Part shown: positions 26,501 through 35,330 of the stretch, one piece after another
Layout of the letters: every line of letters starts with the position of its first letter
How positions within the stretch are numbered: the stretch's first letter is position 1
DNA from: Mesobacillus persicus
GTDB taxonomy: Bacteria > Bacillota > Bacilli > Bacillales > Cytobacillaceae
Reading direction: 5' to 3'
DNA length: 64,000 nucleotides
NCBI RefSeq assembly: GCF_900109925.1
Contig: NZ_FOBW01000008.1
Span: forward strand, 1-64,000
Notes under the pieces: generated by a model
Told to the model about the DNA's origin: nothing
Seen by the model: the letters and a program-made list of their open reading frames with translations, nothing else
Databases searched by the model: none
Position numbers and translations under genes: made by a program

Positions 26501-26691
26501 TCAGATTCTCCTTCTCGAACAAGCTTCAGTGCACGTCTCGTAACAGATGATATGTAGGAGGCTAGTATCTTCCTCGCTTCCTCCGGGTCCATCGTTTCCT
26601 TGCCAATTTCATATGTATCAATATCTAAGTTACCAAGTTCATATTTTAATTTTTCGTTTATTATTTCTTCGTAAATTCCTTCTGTTAGCAT
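23539..26691 (-). CDS. PLD-nuclease/SF2 helicase with DUF3427
   Basis: 1,050 aa; ATG at 26691 (a second ATG directly upstream at 26694) after GGGGTG. Order: N-terminal domain about 1-130; phospholipase-D-like nuclease domain with HAKAYLFKRE and IGSSNLSNPAL (HxK motif near 228); SF2 helicase core with Walker A AATGVGKTVIS, VDEFHHAAAGSYQKLL (DEFH box), LGLTATPERMDG and motif VI FLQQLGRGLR; C-terminal DUF3427 region. Such proteins are restriction-type DNA-processing enzymes commonly found in defence islands. The stop codon is 19 bp from the IS66 insertion, so the gene itself is intact. It shares architecture with the gene at 37130-39535. Confidence 0.93.
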   Translation of the reverse strand: MLTEGIYEEIINEKLKYELGNLDIDTYEIGKETMDPEEARKILASYISSVTRRALKLVREGESDDQALLKQVQTCNEIINLLSTHLDEEEFKSMRIDENGEVLTSIYSKLNSTKGIRKSEVIRPVTPISQSSLFTGSSYEPNMLGELKKEILTADSIDMLVSFIKWSGLRCIIEELETFTSRPNKKLRVITTSYMEATDYKAIIELSKLPNTEIKVSYDVDRTRLHAKAYLFKRETGFSTAYIGSSNLSNPALTSGLEWNIKVTEKDSFDIVKKFEATFESYWNDNEFTMFSEKNEKDKERLRQALSQSKAKSESNLPYLFDIQPYYYQKEILEKLQVERKVFNRSKNLLVAATGVGKTVISAFDYKRFKAANKHSAKLLFVAHREEILKQSLDTFRVILKDANFGDLLVGNHQPASLNHLFVSIQSFNSKELDKYTSIDHYDFIIVDEFHHAAAGSYQKLLSHYEPSILLGLTATPERMDGKDILSYFDHTISAEMRLTEAINRKLLSPFQYFCVSDTVDLSKLKWSRKGYDIRELENVYTTSKIRSNQIVRSLYKYVTDIDEVKGLGFCVSIEHAKYMANFFNQVGIPSIALYSNVDEEVRRNAQTQLGAGEIKFIFVVDLYNEGIDIPEVNTILFLRPTESLTVFLQQLGRGLRLADGKECLTVLDFVGQAHKNYSFEEKFRALMGKTKHSVQYYVENGFSNLPKGSFIQLEKQAKDYILRNIKASSHTRGNLVAKMKHFEQDTGLALTLVNFLTHYHLSLYDFYGKNRNRSFTRMKVEAGVAEDFDWDLEDFVTSRLQNLFFLNSSTQIRFLIRYIEERKISSEEEKLIINMLYYSFYRAFPKKEGLTSVEEGISRVLADSRFKREFLEILEFNYNSLETMEIPNDFPYQSPLRVHCNYSTTQVLAALGYYNEEKSPAFREGVKYFQEKNLDIFFITLNKSEKDFSPSTLYEDYAINDRLFHWQTQSKVSENSPTGQRYIHHKRQKHQIALFVREYKQENGHTAPFVFLGTADYVKHSGEKPMSFIWKLREAMPSYLVPRANKSIL

Positions 26692-26972
26692 CATTTCACC
26701 CCTTCAACTATCTCTTATAAAACAAAAAACGCGTTCTTAATTTCTCACTTTAAAAGTCACCCTTATAGTTATGGTGCCTTTTACCTTTCTTCTAGAATCC
26801 TCAAGCATTTACCCATCCACCTCTCCACAGTTACAGCCAATTTTGTGTCCATCAGGTGAAAACGCCTCATTTACGATAGGTTCACATTCATCTAATTACT
26901 AATCTTACCTAATCCATTATGTTGTTATATACTAGCTAAAAATAAAAGCCCTTTTTCAAGGACTATTATCAT
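26692..26972. other. Intergenic region, no gene
   Basis: AT-rich spacer between the DUF3427 helicase and the NERD helicase; AGCCCTTTTTCAAGG near 26948 could be part of a terminator of the latter. No ribosome site with an open frame was seen. Confidence 0.5.
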
Positions 26973-28895
26973 TTATTGAATCGTTGCTTTAATCCCTTGT
27001 TTACTCTTTAGCTTTTCTTCTTTAACAGAATCTAAATACTGAGTAAACTCCGACTCCCCAGAATAAGACAGACAAAGATATTCCTTCGCCCTAGTCATGC
27101 CAATGTAAAGGAGAGATACTTCTCTTTCCTTATCCTCCTCTAGTGGGAAGGGCATGGAATCGACATTGACAATAAATACAGCTTGAAAGTCTAACCCTTT
27201 GCTGCTGTCGATGGTACTAATTTTCACCCTATTGTCTTCTTTTTCAAAAGAACGTTTCGATGTGTCATTCTCTGTAATCCAATAATAAGGCAAACCCGCA
27301 TCCCCTAGAGAACGTTTAATCGTATCAATATACGGATGCTTAAACGTTTTCTTCACCCTATAAAGAATTAGTATCTCATGAAGCGGGACATTCCTCTGTT
27401 GGTGGAGATTTTTAATCATCCGTACCACTAGCTGCATTTCTTCAGGAAAGTGCTTGGCTTTAATAATTCCAGCCTCTGGGCCTTTCCGTTTGGTACTTTG
27501 CGGGGCAATAATCTCCCCTTCTAAATCTCGCTTGACCACTTTCTTTTTAAACATCGAGTGCTGACGGTAAAAGTCCCAAGCAAACTTAACAATTTGCTGG
27601 GTATTTCGATAATTAATCGAAAGAACCTTGGATCTCCCTTGAAAACTCAGACCTGTGTCTTGCGCAAGAGAGCGTTTTCGTTTATAAATGCTCTGGGCAC
27701 GATCTTCCACTAGCAACAATGATTGCGTCTTTTCATTTAATAGCGAACTAACAAGATTCAACCAGTCCGGATCGAAATCTTGGCCCTCATCGATCAGAAT
27801 CGCATCATAAGTAGGTAAAATCGCTTCTTTATTCTTTAACTTTTCCAAAAGCGACGGAATTTGGCGTTCATGGATTTTCAAATCATTCTTTAGCCAAGAG
27901 TGAAAATTCCGAACAACAATATTTTGGTTATTCACTGCATTTTCCGGAATCGTCGAAGAAAAGTCAAAATCAAATAAGTCCTCTGGTTCATTCATCATAT
28001 GTAGAATCATTTGTTGAATCGCATTGGCTAGAGAGATGTTATAGCAAAGGATAAGAATCTTCCAATCTGGATTTTGCTTGGCTAACATTTTCGCTCGACT
28101 TGCCAAAATAATCGTCTTTCCACTTCCTGCCACTCCACGAATTAACCGGTTTTTGTCGCCAATCTGCTTGGCCAGGTTTTCCTGATGGAGATCCATTGTT
28201 TTAATATCATGCAATGAAAGCAGGAGCTGGTCTTGATAAGGGACTGGCGGCTTAAATTCGGCACTAATCCGTACCTCAGGGAACAGATGATATCGGACCG
28301 CATTGATATCCTCTATTGTTAAAGGTTCACGTAATCGATAAGGAACAACAAACATGTTCAAAATCTTTTCCATCAACATTTCCTCAGAAAAGCCTTCCTT
28401 ATCAGGATCGATTTCATCTCTTGTTAAACAAAACTCTGGTTCAATTACGGAATACAGTCCCTCTTGGACAAAATCCTTTGTGTAAAGGCGAGTAAACACC
28501 GCTCCATGTCCATAAGGAAATTTTAGCTGAAATTTATACTTTCCATCTAACTGAACAAGGTTTTTATCCTTCTTCAAGACATCGACAACATGAAACATAT
28601 TATCCCGTGCTTGCTTTAATGGGCTTTTTTGAACAGACTGCTCCCCATTTGAAGCGACAATATGCCATTCTTCATGATTCACCTGTAGCAAGGTATTTTT
28701 GGTGTAATCTTTTACTTCTAAAACAACAATCCCTAATTCCGGTCCAATAATGACAAAATCAGGCCTTTTCCCGAGAATCTCAGGTTCATAGTAGACGATA
28801 TAATCATCTGGTAAATAGATTTTAAGAGTACGAAACAAAAGCCTCTCACCCGCTGTGGCAGAGCTTCGTATCGTTTCTGGAATCGTAATGGCCAT
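26973..28895 (-). CDS. NERD-domain UvrD/Rep-like helicase
   Basis: 640 aa from ATG 28895 with GGGG eight bases upstream. The N-terminal NERD nuclease-like domain shows RPDFVIIGPE (Asp46) and VVLEVKDYT (Glu60-x-Lys62), a PD-(D/E)xK pattern. The SF1 helicase part has GVAGSGKTIILASRAK (Walker A near 240), ILIDEGQDFDPDW, INYRNTQQI, STIDSSKGLDFQAVF and YIGMTRAKEYLCL. NERD-UvrD fusions occur widely in Bacilli, on plasmids and in defence islands, and process DNA ends. Genomic context suggests defence or repair; direct partner unknown. Confidence 0.93.
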   Translation of the reverse strand: MAITIPETIRSSATAGERLLFRTLKIYLPDDYIVYYEPEILGKRPDFVIIGPELGIVVLEVKDYTKNTLLQVNHEEWHIVASNGEQSVQKSPLKQARDNMFHVVDVLKKDKNLVQLDGKYKFQLKFPYGHGAVFTRLYTKDFVQEGLYSVIEPEFCLTRDEIDPDKEGFSEEMLMEKILNMFVVPYRLREPLTIEDINAVRYHLFPEVRISAEFKPPVPYQDQLLLSLHDIKTMDLHQENLAKQIGDKNRLIRGVAGSGKTIILASRAKMLAKQNPDWKILILCYNISLANAIQQMILHMMNEPEDLFDFDFSSTIPENAVNNQNIVVRNFHSWLKNDLKIHERQIPSLLEKLKNKEAILPTYDAILIDEGQDFDPDWLNLVSSLLNEKTQSLLLVEDRAQSIYKRKRSLAQDTGLSFQGRSKVLSINYRNTQQIVKFAWDFYRQHSMFKKKVVKRDLEGEIIAPQSTKRKGPEAGIIKAKHFPEEMQLVVRMIKNLHQQRNVPLHEILILYRVKKTFKHPYIDTIKRSLGDAGLPYYWITENDTSKRSFEKEDNRVKISTIDSSKGLDFQAVFIVNVDSMPFPLEEDKEREVSLLYIGMTRAKEYLCLSYSGESEFTQYLDSVKEEKLKSKQGIKATIQ

Positions 28896-29156
28896 AATCA
28901 ACGCCCCAACATACATTTTCCTATATTATACTACAAAAATAGGGTGTTTTCCCCATAATTATACAATATTGGGAAACCTACTACCTACGTCAATTGGACT
29001 AATAGTAATTTGAACATCCACCCACTTGCATTTTTCAGTATGAAAATCCTACAAAAAAGAGAAAAGCAACCAAAATGTCTTGTATTTTCCAATATAATAT
29101 TTTAATAATAGGATAATAGATAATCTTGGAGATTCTTTACCCTCTCGGAAAGTGAA

Positions 29157-29546
29157 GTGAAAATTGTGCTTAAAGGGTTAATAGATAAATTGTTTAATTC
29201 CAACTCGAATCAACCTAAAACAGAAACCAAAACCATCAGTCAATCCGAAATAGAAGCTTTAGTCGATGCCAAATTAAAAGAACATACGGCGACCATGCAA
29301 GCTACTGTTACTACAGAACAAGCACTACCACCGAAGGAAGAATCAAACGAAAATTACAAATTAACACCGAAACAAATCGAGTATGCTCTATCGCTAATCG
29401 AAAAGGTGAAAAATGAATTCGAACTGGCTATTGATCCAACCAAACTTACGATCAAGGATTTAAATCGGTTAATCGCCCATCAGAGATACAAGAATAAAGG
29501 GACGCTTGTTAACTTGGTGAAAAAGGGAGTGTTAAAGAGGAAGTAA
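29157..29546 (+). CDS. Hypothetical protein with conserved C-terminal helix bundle
   Basis: 129 aa with a GTG start (site weak; a second GTG lies three codons later). The first 60 residues are low-complexity Q/T/E-rich linker. The last 65 residues, LTPKQIEYALSLIEKVKNE then LTIKDLNRLIAHQRYKNKG and LVKKGVLKRK, look like a small helical nucleic-acid-binding module. No family recognised. Isolated gene on the opposite strand to its neighbours. Confidence 0.6.
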   Translation: MKIVLKGLIDKLFNSNSNQPKTETKTISQSEIEALVDAKLKEHTATMQATVTTEQALPPKEESNENYKLTPKQIEYALSLIEKVKNEFELAIDPTKLTIKDLNRLIAHQRYKNKGTLVNLVKKGVLKRK

Positions 29547-29604
29547 ATAAAAGTAACAAGAAATTGTGGTTTTCAATGCAAAGCAGACCCAGAAAATACT
29601 GGGT

Positions 29605-30412
29605 CTACTTTGCATTCCGCTCAAAATGTACATGCAACCGATATTCGCATATTTGTTTTGTCCACTCAATCACAAGCTCTTCGTCTTCTGGCAGGACGTC
29701 AAATGTGAATCGGAAGTTTCCATCCTTAAACTCAACAAGGTCGCCTGTCCATTTTGACATTGGCATTGTGGCAATGAGTTTGCTGACGCGCTCTTCATCA
29801 TAGTCCCACAATCTCTTTGAAGATTTATCTGAAAAGCCTATTTGTTTTCGGTACTCTTTTACAATAAGGTACTGGTGAAAGAACGGGGCTACTTGATTTG
29901 GGATAATGGATTTGCACCACTCAGATGGTCCTCGTTCCAGCATCGCAGGAGCACGACCATTTAATAGCTCTTTGCCATTCCCGTCTTTTCAGCATCTTTA
30001 AACCATTCCTCATAAAGGCTATACACTTCTTGCTCTATTTCCTTTAAATCCTCTGCCCATTTTAAAAATCCAAAATAGGTATTAAAATCCTGCCGATACT
30101 GAATGGATTCAGAACCACCTTTTATATGCAATTCCAAGTATGTTGGTCTTCTTCCTAACTCCTGTTTTAAGGAAAAGTAGTCATTGTGTAACTTGTCTTT
30201 ACGCGGGTGTCGCTTCCGGCTCATTTCTTGAATGAGATCTATGACCGTCACATCTAAGTTTACCTCACATAATTCAGGTACAGCTGGTTGGATATTATCT
30301 TTCTTTGATTTCTTTTCAGCCGTATCAAATACCGATTAAATCAAATGGTACAACCAAGCAAGAAGGTTTGGATTAAAATAATCGAGGACCCTTTGATAGG
30401 TGTTCGCCGTAC
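29605..30412 (-). pseudogene. Decayed copy of the PLD/SF2 helicase gene
   Basis: The - strand reads the C-terminal 210 residues of the helicase encoded at 37130-39535 at about 90 % identity (for example HNDYFSLKQELGRRP and SSKRLWDYDEERVSKLIAT), but with a frameshift near 29950, a ~570-bp internal deletion near 30352, and only a 57-bp piece (30356-30412) of the motif II region beyond. Its downstream hairpin also matches that of the intact gene. It is a dead duplicate. Confidence 0.92.
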
Positions 30413-30570
30413 CATAATTTGGGGTTATACTACTATATTCTGATTTAGTCATGGAGAAAGGAAGGGCTTCTTAATAAAGTAAGTTCATGTTTTGTACAAA
30501 AAGAAAAAGCACAATGCCCATCAACCTGATTTAGACACTCTGCTTTTTTATGTTAACCCTTTGATTCATT
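30413..30570. other. Spacer after the GHKL operon
   Basis: Non-coding; separates the pseudogene from the last gene of the GHKL operon. No clear terminator seen. Confidence 0.4.
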
Positions 30571-31338
30571 TTAAACGGGAACTCGATGGTTTAAATTCAA
30601 TTCATCATAATATAAATTTAACGCTTGTAAAACTTCCTGCTTCAAAGATTCAACATCTAACAACGGTGACATAACGACTGGATATTTTTTGTTCAATTCA
30701 AAGATAACCCGTCTGCCGTAACGCTCGTCTTTCCCTAAATCAGGACGGTCCTTGATCTTTTCCTTCATAACATTGGAGATTTGTAACTCTTCTATAATGG
30801 TTAAAATATTCACTAAAAACTCAGCATTACGGAAAATAGCATATTTAATAATATAATTATAGATATCTAGATTTTCCAAGACCAAATTGTAATAGTAATC
30901 TTTCTTATCAGCATCTTCAATTAAATCCTCAATATATTCTGCCGCAAGAACACATTTATAAATATAATTCTCCCAGTCAAACTTCTTAATCACAATGTTT
31001 TCAAATTGTTTTATGTCAGTTTTCACGACAGGGTAATTTTCAAGGATATATTCACGCTTTTTCGTGACCAGTAAAGAGTGCCAAAAGATCTCTTCTAAAT
31101 GAAGATCCCGATCTGTTTGGATATAAGAAGTAGCGATCACTTCAAAAGCCTGTTGAAATCCTAGCCTTTTCTCATCTTCAGAACCCCGTCCCATGTAGAT
31201 AGGAAAATCCGGTGCATCCGCAATCGTAACGATATCATTCGAAAAATAATCTTCATTACTATTAATCTTATCTTCTAAGAAATCCTGATAAAATTGCTCA
31301 TTGTTTTTATAGCCTTTTTTTAATAATCTAATTTCCAT
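30571..31338 (-). CDS. GHKL-operon gene 3, unknown helical protein
   Basis: 255 aa from ATG 31338, with AAGGAGC nine bases upstream inside the end of the previous gene (11-bp overlap). Mainly helical and acidic, without recognised motif; segments such as EEIFWHSLLVTKKREYIL and YYYNLVLENLDIYNYIIKY look like a helical repeat scaffold. It might match the alpha-helical partner proteins (DUF6339-like) seen with paraMORC ATPases, but I cannot confirm this. Last gene of a coupled three-gene operon. Confidence 0.6.
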   Translation of the reverse strand: MEIRLLKKGYKNNEQFYQDFLEDKINSNEDYFSNDIVTIADAPDFPIYMGRGSEDEKRLGFQQAFEVIATSYIQTDRDLHLEEIFWHSLLVTKKREYILENYPVVKTDIKQFENIVIKKFDWENYIYKCVLAAEYIEDLIEDADKKDYYYNLVLENLDIYNYIIKYAIFRNAEFLVNILTIIEELQISNVMKEKIKDRPDLGKDERYGRRVIFELNKKYPVVMSPLLDVESLKQEVLQALNLYYDELNLNHRVPV

Positions 31339-32182
31339 TATTAATAAGCTCCTTAACTGCTCCAGCATATTTTTCAATTATCTTATCCGAAATTAAAGAG
31401 ATGACTTCATCAATGTTATCAACCGAGACTTCTTGAACCATCTTCTTAGTCATTAATTGATATAGCTTAAAATCTAGTAAGTTCTCGGGTTGTGTGATTT
31501 GGGATAAATCAACATAGTCCTCCCCCTGCTCACTATATTCATGAATAAACCGTTGCAACGCGGTACGAAGGCCAGCATAAATATATGGATTATTGAATGC
31601 CTGACTTGAACGTATTCCGGTAAATTGGTAATCTTCTTTTCGATAATGAATAATGATCGTTTCCACACCAAGTTCGATTCGGATATCAGATGTCAATTGT
31701 TCATCTAATTTTTTTTCAAACAGGACTAATGGATTTTGAATACTACCCTCAAAAACAACGATGTTTGAGTAGCCTAATAATGCATGATTCGGAACAGTTA
31801 TTTCATCTTTGAACGCACCATAAAAACTAGTCAAATCATCATTGTCACGAAAGTTTATTTCTTTGTTTGATTGAATATGCAGTTGAATGGAGGTTCTTTT
31901 ACTTAATGAAACTCTTTTCTTAGGCACTGAAACAGCATTTTGGTTTGGATCTAGTTTATAAAACTTATTATCCTTTGACTGGATAATTAAAATCGCTTGC
32001 CCATCACCAGTTGAAATAAGTTTTTTTATAAATGGAGAACTCACCTCGTAATTGACGATAAACCGATAATCATTCGTGTTTTCCTCTAGAGAGACATCCA
32101 GCAAAAAAGAAGGGTCTTCATAACTTGTGGATGTATTTGTTAAAACAGGATAAGGAAAATTGGCATCTTTTTTATAGATCAT
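31328..32182 (-). CDS. GHKL-operon gene 2, unknown protein
   Basis: 284 aa; the ATG overlaps or abuts the stop of the GHKL gene (one base between), ribosome site GAGGTG upstream. The N-terminal two-thirds look beta-rich (DYRFIVNYEVSSPFIKKLI, GDGQAILIIQSKDNKFYKL), the C terminus helical (IDEVISLISDKIIEKYAGA). No family recognised and no nuclease motif that I can defend. Gene order and overlap imply that it forms a complex with the ATPase. Confidence 0.65.
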   Translation of the reverse strand: MIYKKDANFPYPVLTNTSTSYEDPSFLLDVSLEENTNDYRFIVNYEVSSPFIKKLISTGDGQAILIIQSKDNKFYKLDPNQNAVSVPKKRVSLSKRTSIQLHIQSNKEINFRDNDDLTSFYGAFKDEITVPNHALLGYSNIVVFEGSIQNPLVLFEKKLDEQLTSDIRIELGVETIIIHYRKEDYQFTGIRSSQAFNNPYIYAGLRTALQRFIHEYSEQGEDYVDLSQITQPENLLDFKLYQLMTKKMVQEVSVDNIDEVISLISDKIIEKYAGAVKELINNGN

Positions 32183-32183
32183 G

Positions 32184-34103
32184 TTACACCTCTACGTAGT
32201 AAACAAATTTTAGAGCGCGATTATAATTGGGTTTTAAGTCTAGTTTCAATTTTACAATTCCATCTCTAATGGAAACATCTTTAATCGATTCATTTTCAAT
32301 CACACAGCTTGAACCTGAATGTTGGTCAATGACGGCTGAATAATTTTCCTTTAATTTAAACTCATCCTTATATTCTTCTCCCATTCCATCAATCAGGTTA
32401 AAGGATAGATTACAAGAAGTTGTGTTTTTCATTTCTGGAATCTCTTTAAAGTTGAATTGAATAAATTCATGGTTTTTTAAAATTAAACGTTCAACTAGAT
32501 TAGGACTAACACTGTAGATTTCCGCCCCTGATTCTTGTAATTCATCGGCAGTGCCAGTTGGATTATTTCGGCGTGTCCGTTTAACTCCAGTATTTTGTGC
32601 CTTGACGCTCCCTTTTTTGTCACCTTTTTTCTTTGTATTCTTTTTGGTTGTGACATCCGTTGTTTTCACCACTTCTTTGCCTTGGTTAATCTTCACCGCA
32701 CCATACGCATTAGATAAATCTTGCTTGAATTCAGTTTCAATAATATATAAAAGGTCTTTTGTATCCATTACACCATCTGTTGGGTTATTCCTCTTCATTT
32801 CCTCATCAATGATCTTAGCAATTTCCTTGGAGAGATTATTGATGAATCGAGTAGCATGACGTTTTAGAATCGGATCTTTAATATCCTCAGCTGAAATCTT
32901 CGTATGCGATTCATTTTCTAATGATTTTAAATAGCCATCTTCATCTAACCCGCCGATTAAAACTGCATTAAATGGTTTGGTCGCATTTGATTTCACCGCA
33001 AAATCTTCAATTTTCATCCCAATGGTGCGAACGATCGCCACCCGTCCTTTAACGATCGCTTCATCATATTTGAAATAAAGCTTAAATTGATAGTCTTTTT
33101 CACCATTTGACACGACAATGTCTCTTGGTCGTTCGTTTTTATATGTTTTAACATAAAGGGGTGTAAAAACCTTTTTCATTTCGGAAACTTCTTGATTATA
33201 GTAGTGACCACTATTTAGATAGTTTTCAATGGTGTCTGCTGTAATGACATGATCATTAATATGAACTTCCAATCGACGATCTAGAATAGAAATGAAGAAA
33301 CTATCACATACCGTTTTAATAATTTCTTCTTCGCTATCAAATTCTGAACGCAAATACGGAATGATAATCTTTAAACCTCTTGTTTTCTTTTCAAAAACAG
33401 GGTGGAATTCATTTTCATAAGGATAAAACTTTGGTGTAGTATCATCATTCTTTAAATCAGCAAAATAACCTGTTGAACGGTAGCATTGGTCCTCATACAA
33501 GTGTTCAATTAACTGCACTGTCCCTCCTAGATGCTGGTCACCGTGCTCGTCACAGTTAGCAAAATACATCATATGAAGATCAGATGCAGCGTTAGATGCG
33601 ATTTTACCAACACCATGAGACCCTCCGCGTGATGTTTCTATCGTTGAGTCACTTTCCTCAAAATGGACACCTTTGTTATAAGCATAGATTCCCCAAGTGT
33701 CCTTCTTAGAATGACTTTGGCCATTTTTGGCACCGGTCAATCCTTTCGTATTGATATCTTCAAACGAAATGTACCGCACTTCTTCCTGATCAACCCTTTT
33801 GACCATATGCTCAATGGTTTCCTTAGTGTAACTATTTCTGCCTTCGAGACACTTAATCCGATCAATTACATGATTAATGCCAGGAATGTCCTGACGATTA
33901 ATTGATCCGGTATTTATTTTCACAATCACAGGATCCGTGCTATTAGGTAACCGGCCATCCAATGAGTTTTGAAGGTTTTCTTTGGTTAAACCTTGTACGC
34001 CTAACCCATAGAAGCGCTCTAAAATCTTATTAAAATTGGATTCTTCGATGTTTGGAATCGGAGAAAACTTCCATGGACTCGTTTTGGTGGTAACTAAAGT
34101 CAT
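32184..34103 (-). CDS. MORC/MutL-like GHKL ATPase (paraMORC type)
   Basis: 639 aa from ATG 34103 with GAGGTG six bases upstream. A Bergerat-fold ATP site is clear: N-box ENLQNSLDG (Asn46), D-box DINTKGLTG (Asp116) and glycine loop RGGSHGVGKIAS (159-170), followed by a transducer-like domain with GLKIIIPYLRSEF. A basic linker (KKNTKKKGDKKGS then KRTRRNN, about 500-540) leads to a beta-rich C-terminal domain. Spacing fits the prokaryotic MORC relatives found in restriction loci rather than Hsp90, MutL or a histidine kinase. First gene of a three-gene overlapping operon. Likely an ATP-gated DNA clamp or loop-trapping unit; function is inference. Confidence 0.85.
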   Translation of the reverse strand: MTLVTTKTSPWKFSPIPNIEESNFNKILERFYGLGVQGLTKENLQNSLDGRLPNSTDPVIVKINTGSINRQDIPGINHVIDRIKCLEGRNSYTKETIEHMVKRVDQEEVRYISFEDINTKGLTGAKNGQSHSKKDTWGIYAYNKGVHFEESDSTIETSRGGSHGVGKIASNAASDLHMMYFANCDEHGDQHLGGTVQLIEHLYEDQCYRSTGYFADLKNDDTTPKFYPYENEFHPVFEKKTRGLKIIIPYLRSEFDSEEEIIKTVCDSFFISILDRRLEVHINDHVITADTIENYLNSGHYYNQEVSEMKKVFTPLYVKTYKNERPRDIVVSNGEKDYQFKLYFKYDEAIVKGRVAIVRTIGMKIEDFAVKSNATKPFNAVLIGGLDEDGYLKSLENESHTKISAEDIKDPILKRHATRFINNLSKEIAKIIDEEMKRNNPTDGVMDTKDLLYIIETEFKQDLSNAYGAVKINQGKEVVKTTDVTTKKNTKKKGDKKGSVKAQNTGVKRTRRNNPTGTADELQESGAEIYSVSPNLVERLILKNHEFIQFNFKEIPEMKNTTSCNLSFNLIDGMGEEYKDEFKLKENYSAVIDQHSGSSCVIENESIKDVSIRDGIVKLKLDLKPNYNRALKFVYYVEV

Positions 34104-34283
34104 TCTATACACCTCATCTATTTTCTATAAAATGAAAATTAATATTAGGTCTTACCGGTTTGGAAAATGTGTTGGGTCAGAACCCCAAGTGAGTATATCC
34201 GGACTATGCCGAGTATTAGATCCTAACCCATTTATCGCTTGATGGTGTGCAGCTGATACTTTCATTTAATCCTATATTTATAC
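34104..34283. other. Upstream region of the GHKL operon
   Basis: 180 bp that should contain the operon promoter. No strong consensus pair was picked out with confidence. Confidence 0.4.
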
Positions 34284-34680
34284 CTGTTCCGTATCTAATT
34301 TTTACGGACATAGAAGCCTTTGTAATAATACTTATTCCTTGTTGTTAAAAATAAATAATGCGCTTTCATGAAAAGTCCCCTAATTTTAGTTTCCAAATGC
34401 GCATTAGGAATGGAATCAATCATTCACCTTGGTAGAGCTGAGAGCAACAAAAATACGTTAGCTCCTTACTCCTATGCTAACACTCCTATATAATTACCAA
34501 TCTATTACATTATATTAATATATATAAGTAGTCTGATCAACACTTACGGACTACTAATAACTGGAAGTACTATATTCTCAATACTCAAATACAAAAAAAC
34601 GTTCATAGATTTCTGAACGCTTAGTGTAATAAAAAGCTGAAATTTTACCCTTGATAGTCTAGATTTAGTACTTACCTATT
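34284..34680. repeat. ~380-bp intergenic repeat, copy 1
   Basis: About 80-85 % identical along its length to 36160-36533. Shared landmarks: CCGTATCTAATTTTTAC, ATAATGCGC...GCGCATTAGG (a dyad kept in copy 2 by a G-T pair), AAAAATACGTTAGCTCC and the GTTAGC...GCTAAC hairpin, then a - strand terminator at 34593-34619. No open frame spans it. Confidence 0.8.
34593..34619 (-). terminator. - strand terminator in repeat copy 1
   Basis: On the - strand arms CGTTC and GAACG round an 10-base loop precede T7. No intact gene lies directly upstream of it now. Confidence 0.6.
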
Positions 34681-34861
34681 TGATATTAGTGCGTTTACGC
34701 CCCGAGGAATATGTTTTACAGATCGTTCCACTGAGGCTTTATACTATAGACTAATTGGATGACCCCTGTGCAGTACAGAGATCAACCCCAAATGAACATA
34801 TAAACACTCTTTTTAGCTTCATTCAACTTATCCTCTTTTCTTTGTCGTTGTTTTTTGAGTG
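34681..34861. other. Non-coding remnant DNA
   Basis: No gene, hairpin or promoter could be supported. Confidence 0.4.
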
Positions 34862-35180
34862 ATCCCGAATAATAAAGGGGCCAGTCCTCGAGGAACTAAA
34901 AGAACTAATCCATAAGGAATTTAAAAACAAAGATGAAGTAATCAGCTTAACGAAGAGTTGCTTGGTAGTTGACGTAGAATGGAAAGATAACGGGTTGATG
35001 GAAAAAATGGTTTTATTGATTCAAAATGGCGGAAGGTTAAACAATGGAAAAATCACCTGTGAAGGGGAAGACATGAGGGATGTCTGGGAAATCATTATCA
35101 AAGACAACCAAGCCTACCTTAACGAAATAGGAGATCGGTATACGTTAAGTCGTACGTACACAAAATTACAGTCGATTTAA
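34862..35180 (+). pseudogene. 5'-truncated gene remnant
   Basis: An open frame begins after a stop at 34859-34861 with no start codon or ribosome site near its head: SRIIKGPVLEELKELIHKEF then LVVDVEWKDNGLMEKMVLL and ends RTYTKLQSI at 35180. TTG at 34962 could start a 72-residue piece but has no site. It looks like the C-terminal end of a lost gene. A second proline/acidic tail (PEQDEVPDPEEKD, ending 35280) follows in another frame. Confidence 0.5.
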
Positions 35181-35330
35181 TTTTCAAAGTAACCCGAAAG
35201 ATTATATACCAAAAATGGAGTCAGTCCCCCGGTAATTCCAGAACAAGATGAAGTGCCCGACCCAGAAGAGAAAGATTAAATAATTGTGGAATGAAAAAAT
35301 ACAGATTCATTCCGTTAAGGAGGATATGAA

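Noticed and set aside
32184-34103. Histidine kinase, Hsp90 or MutL
   Set aside because: It has a GHKL ATP site but no H-box or dimerisation domain, no Hsp90 middle region, and no MutL C-terminal motifs.
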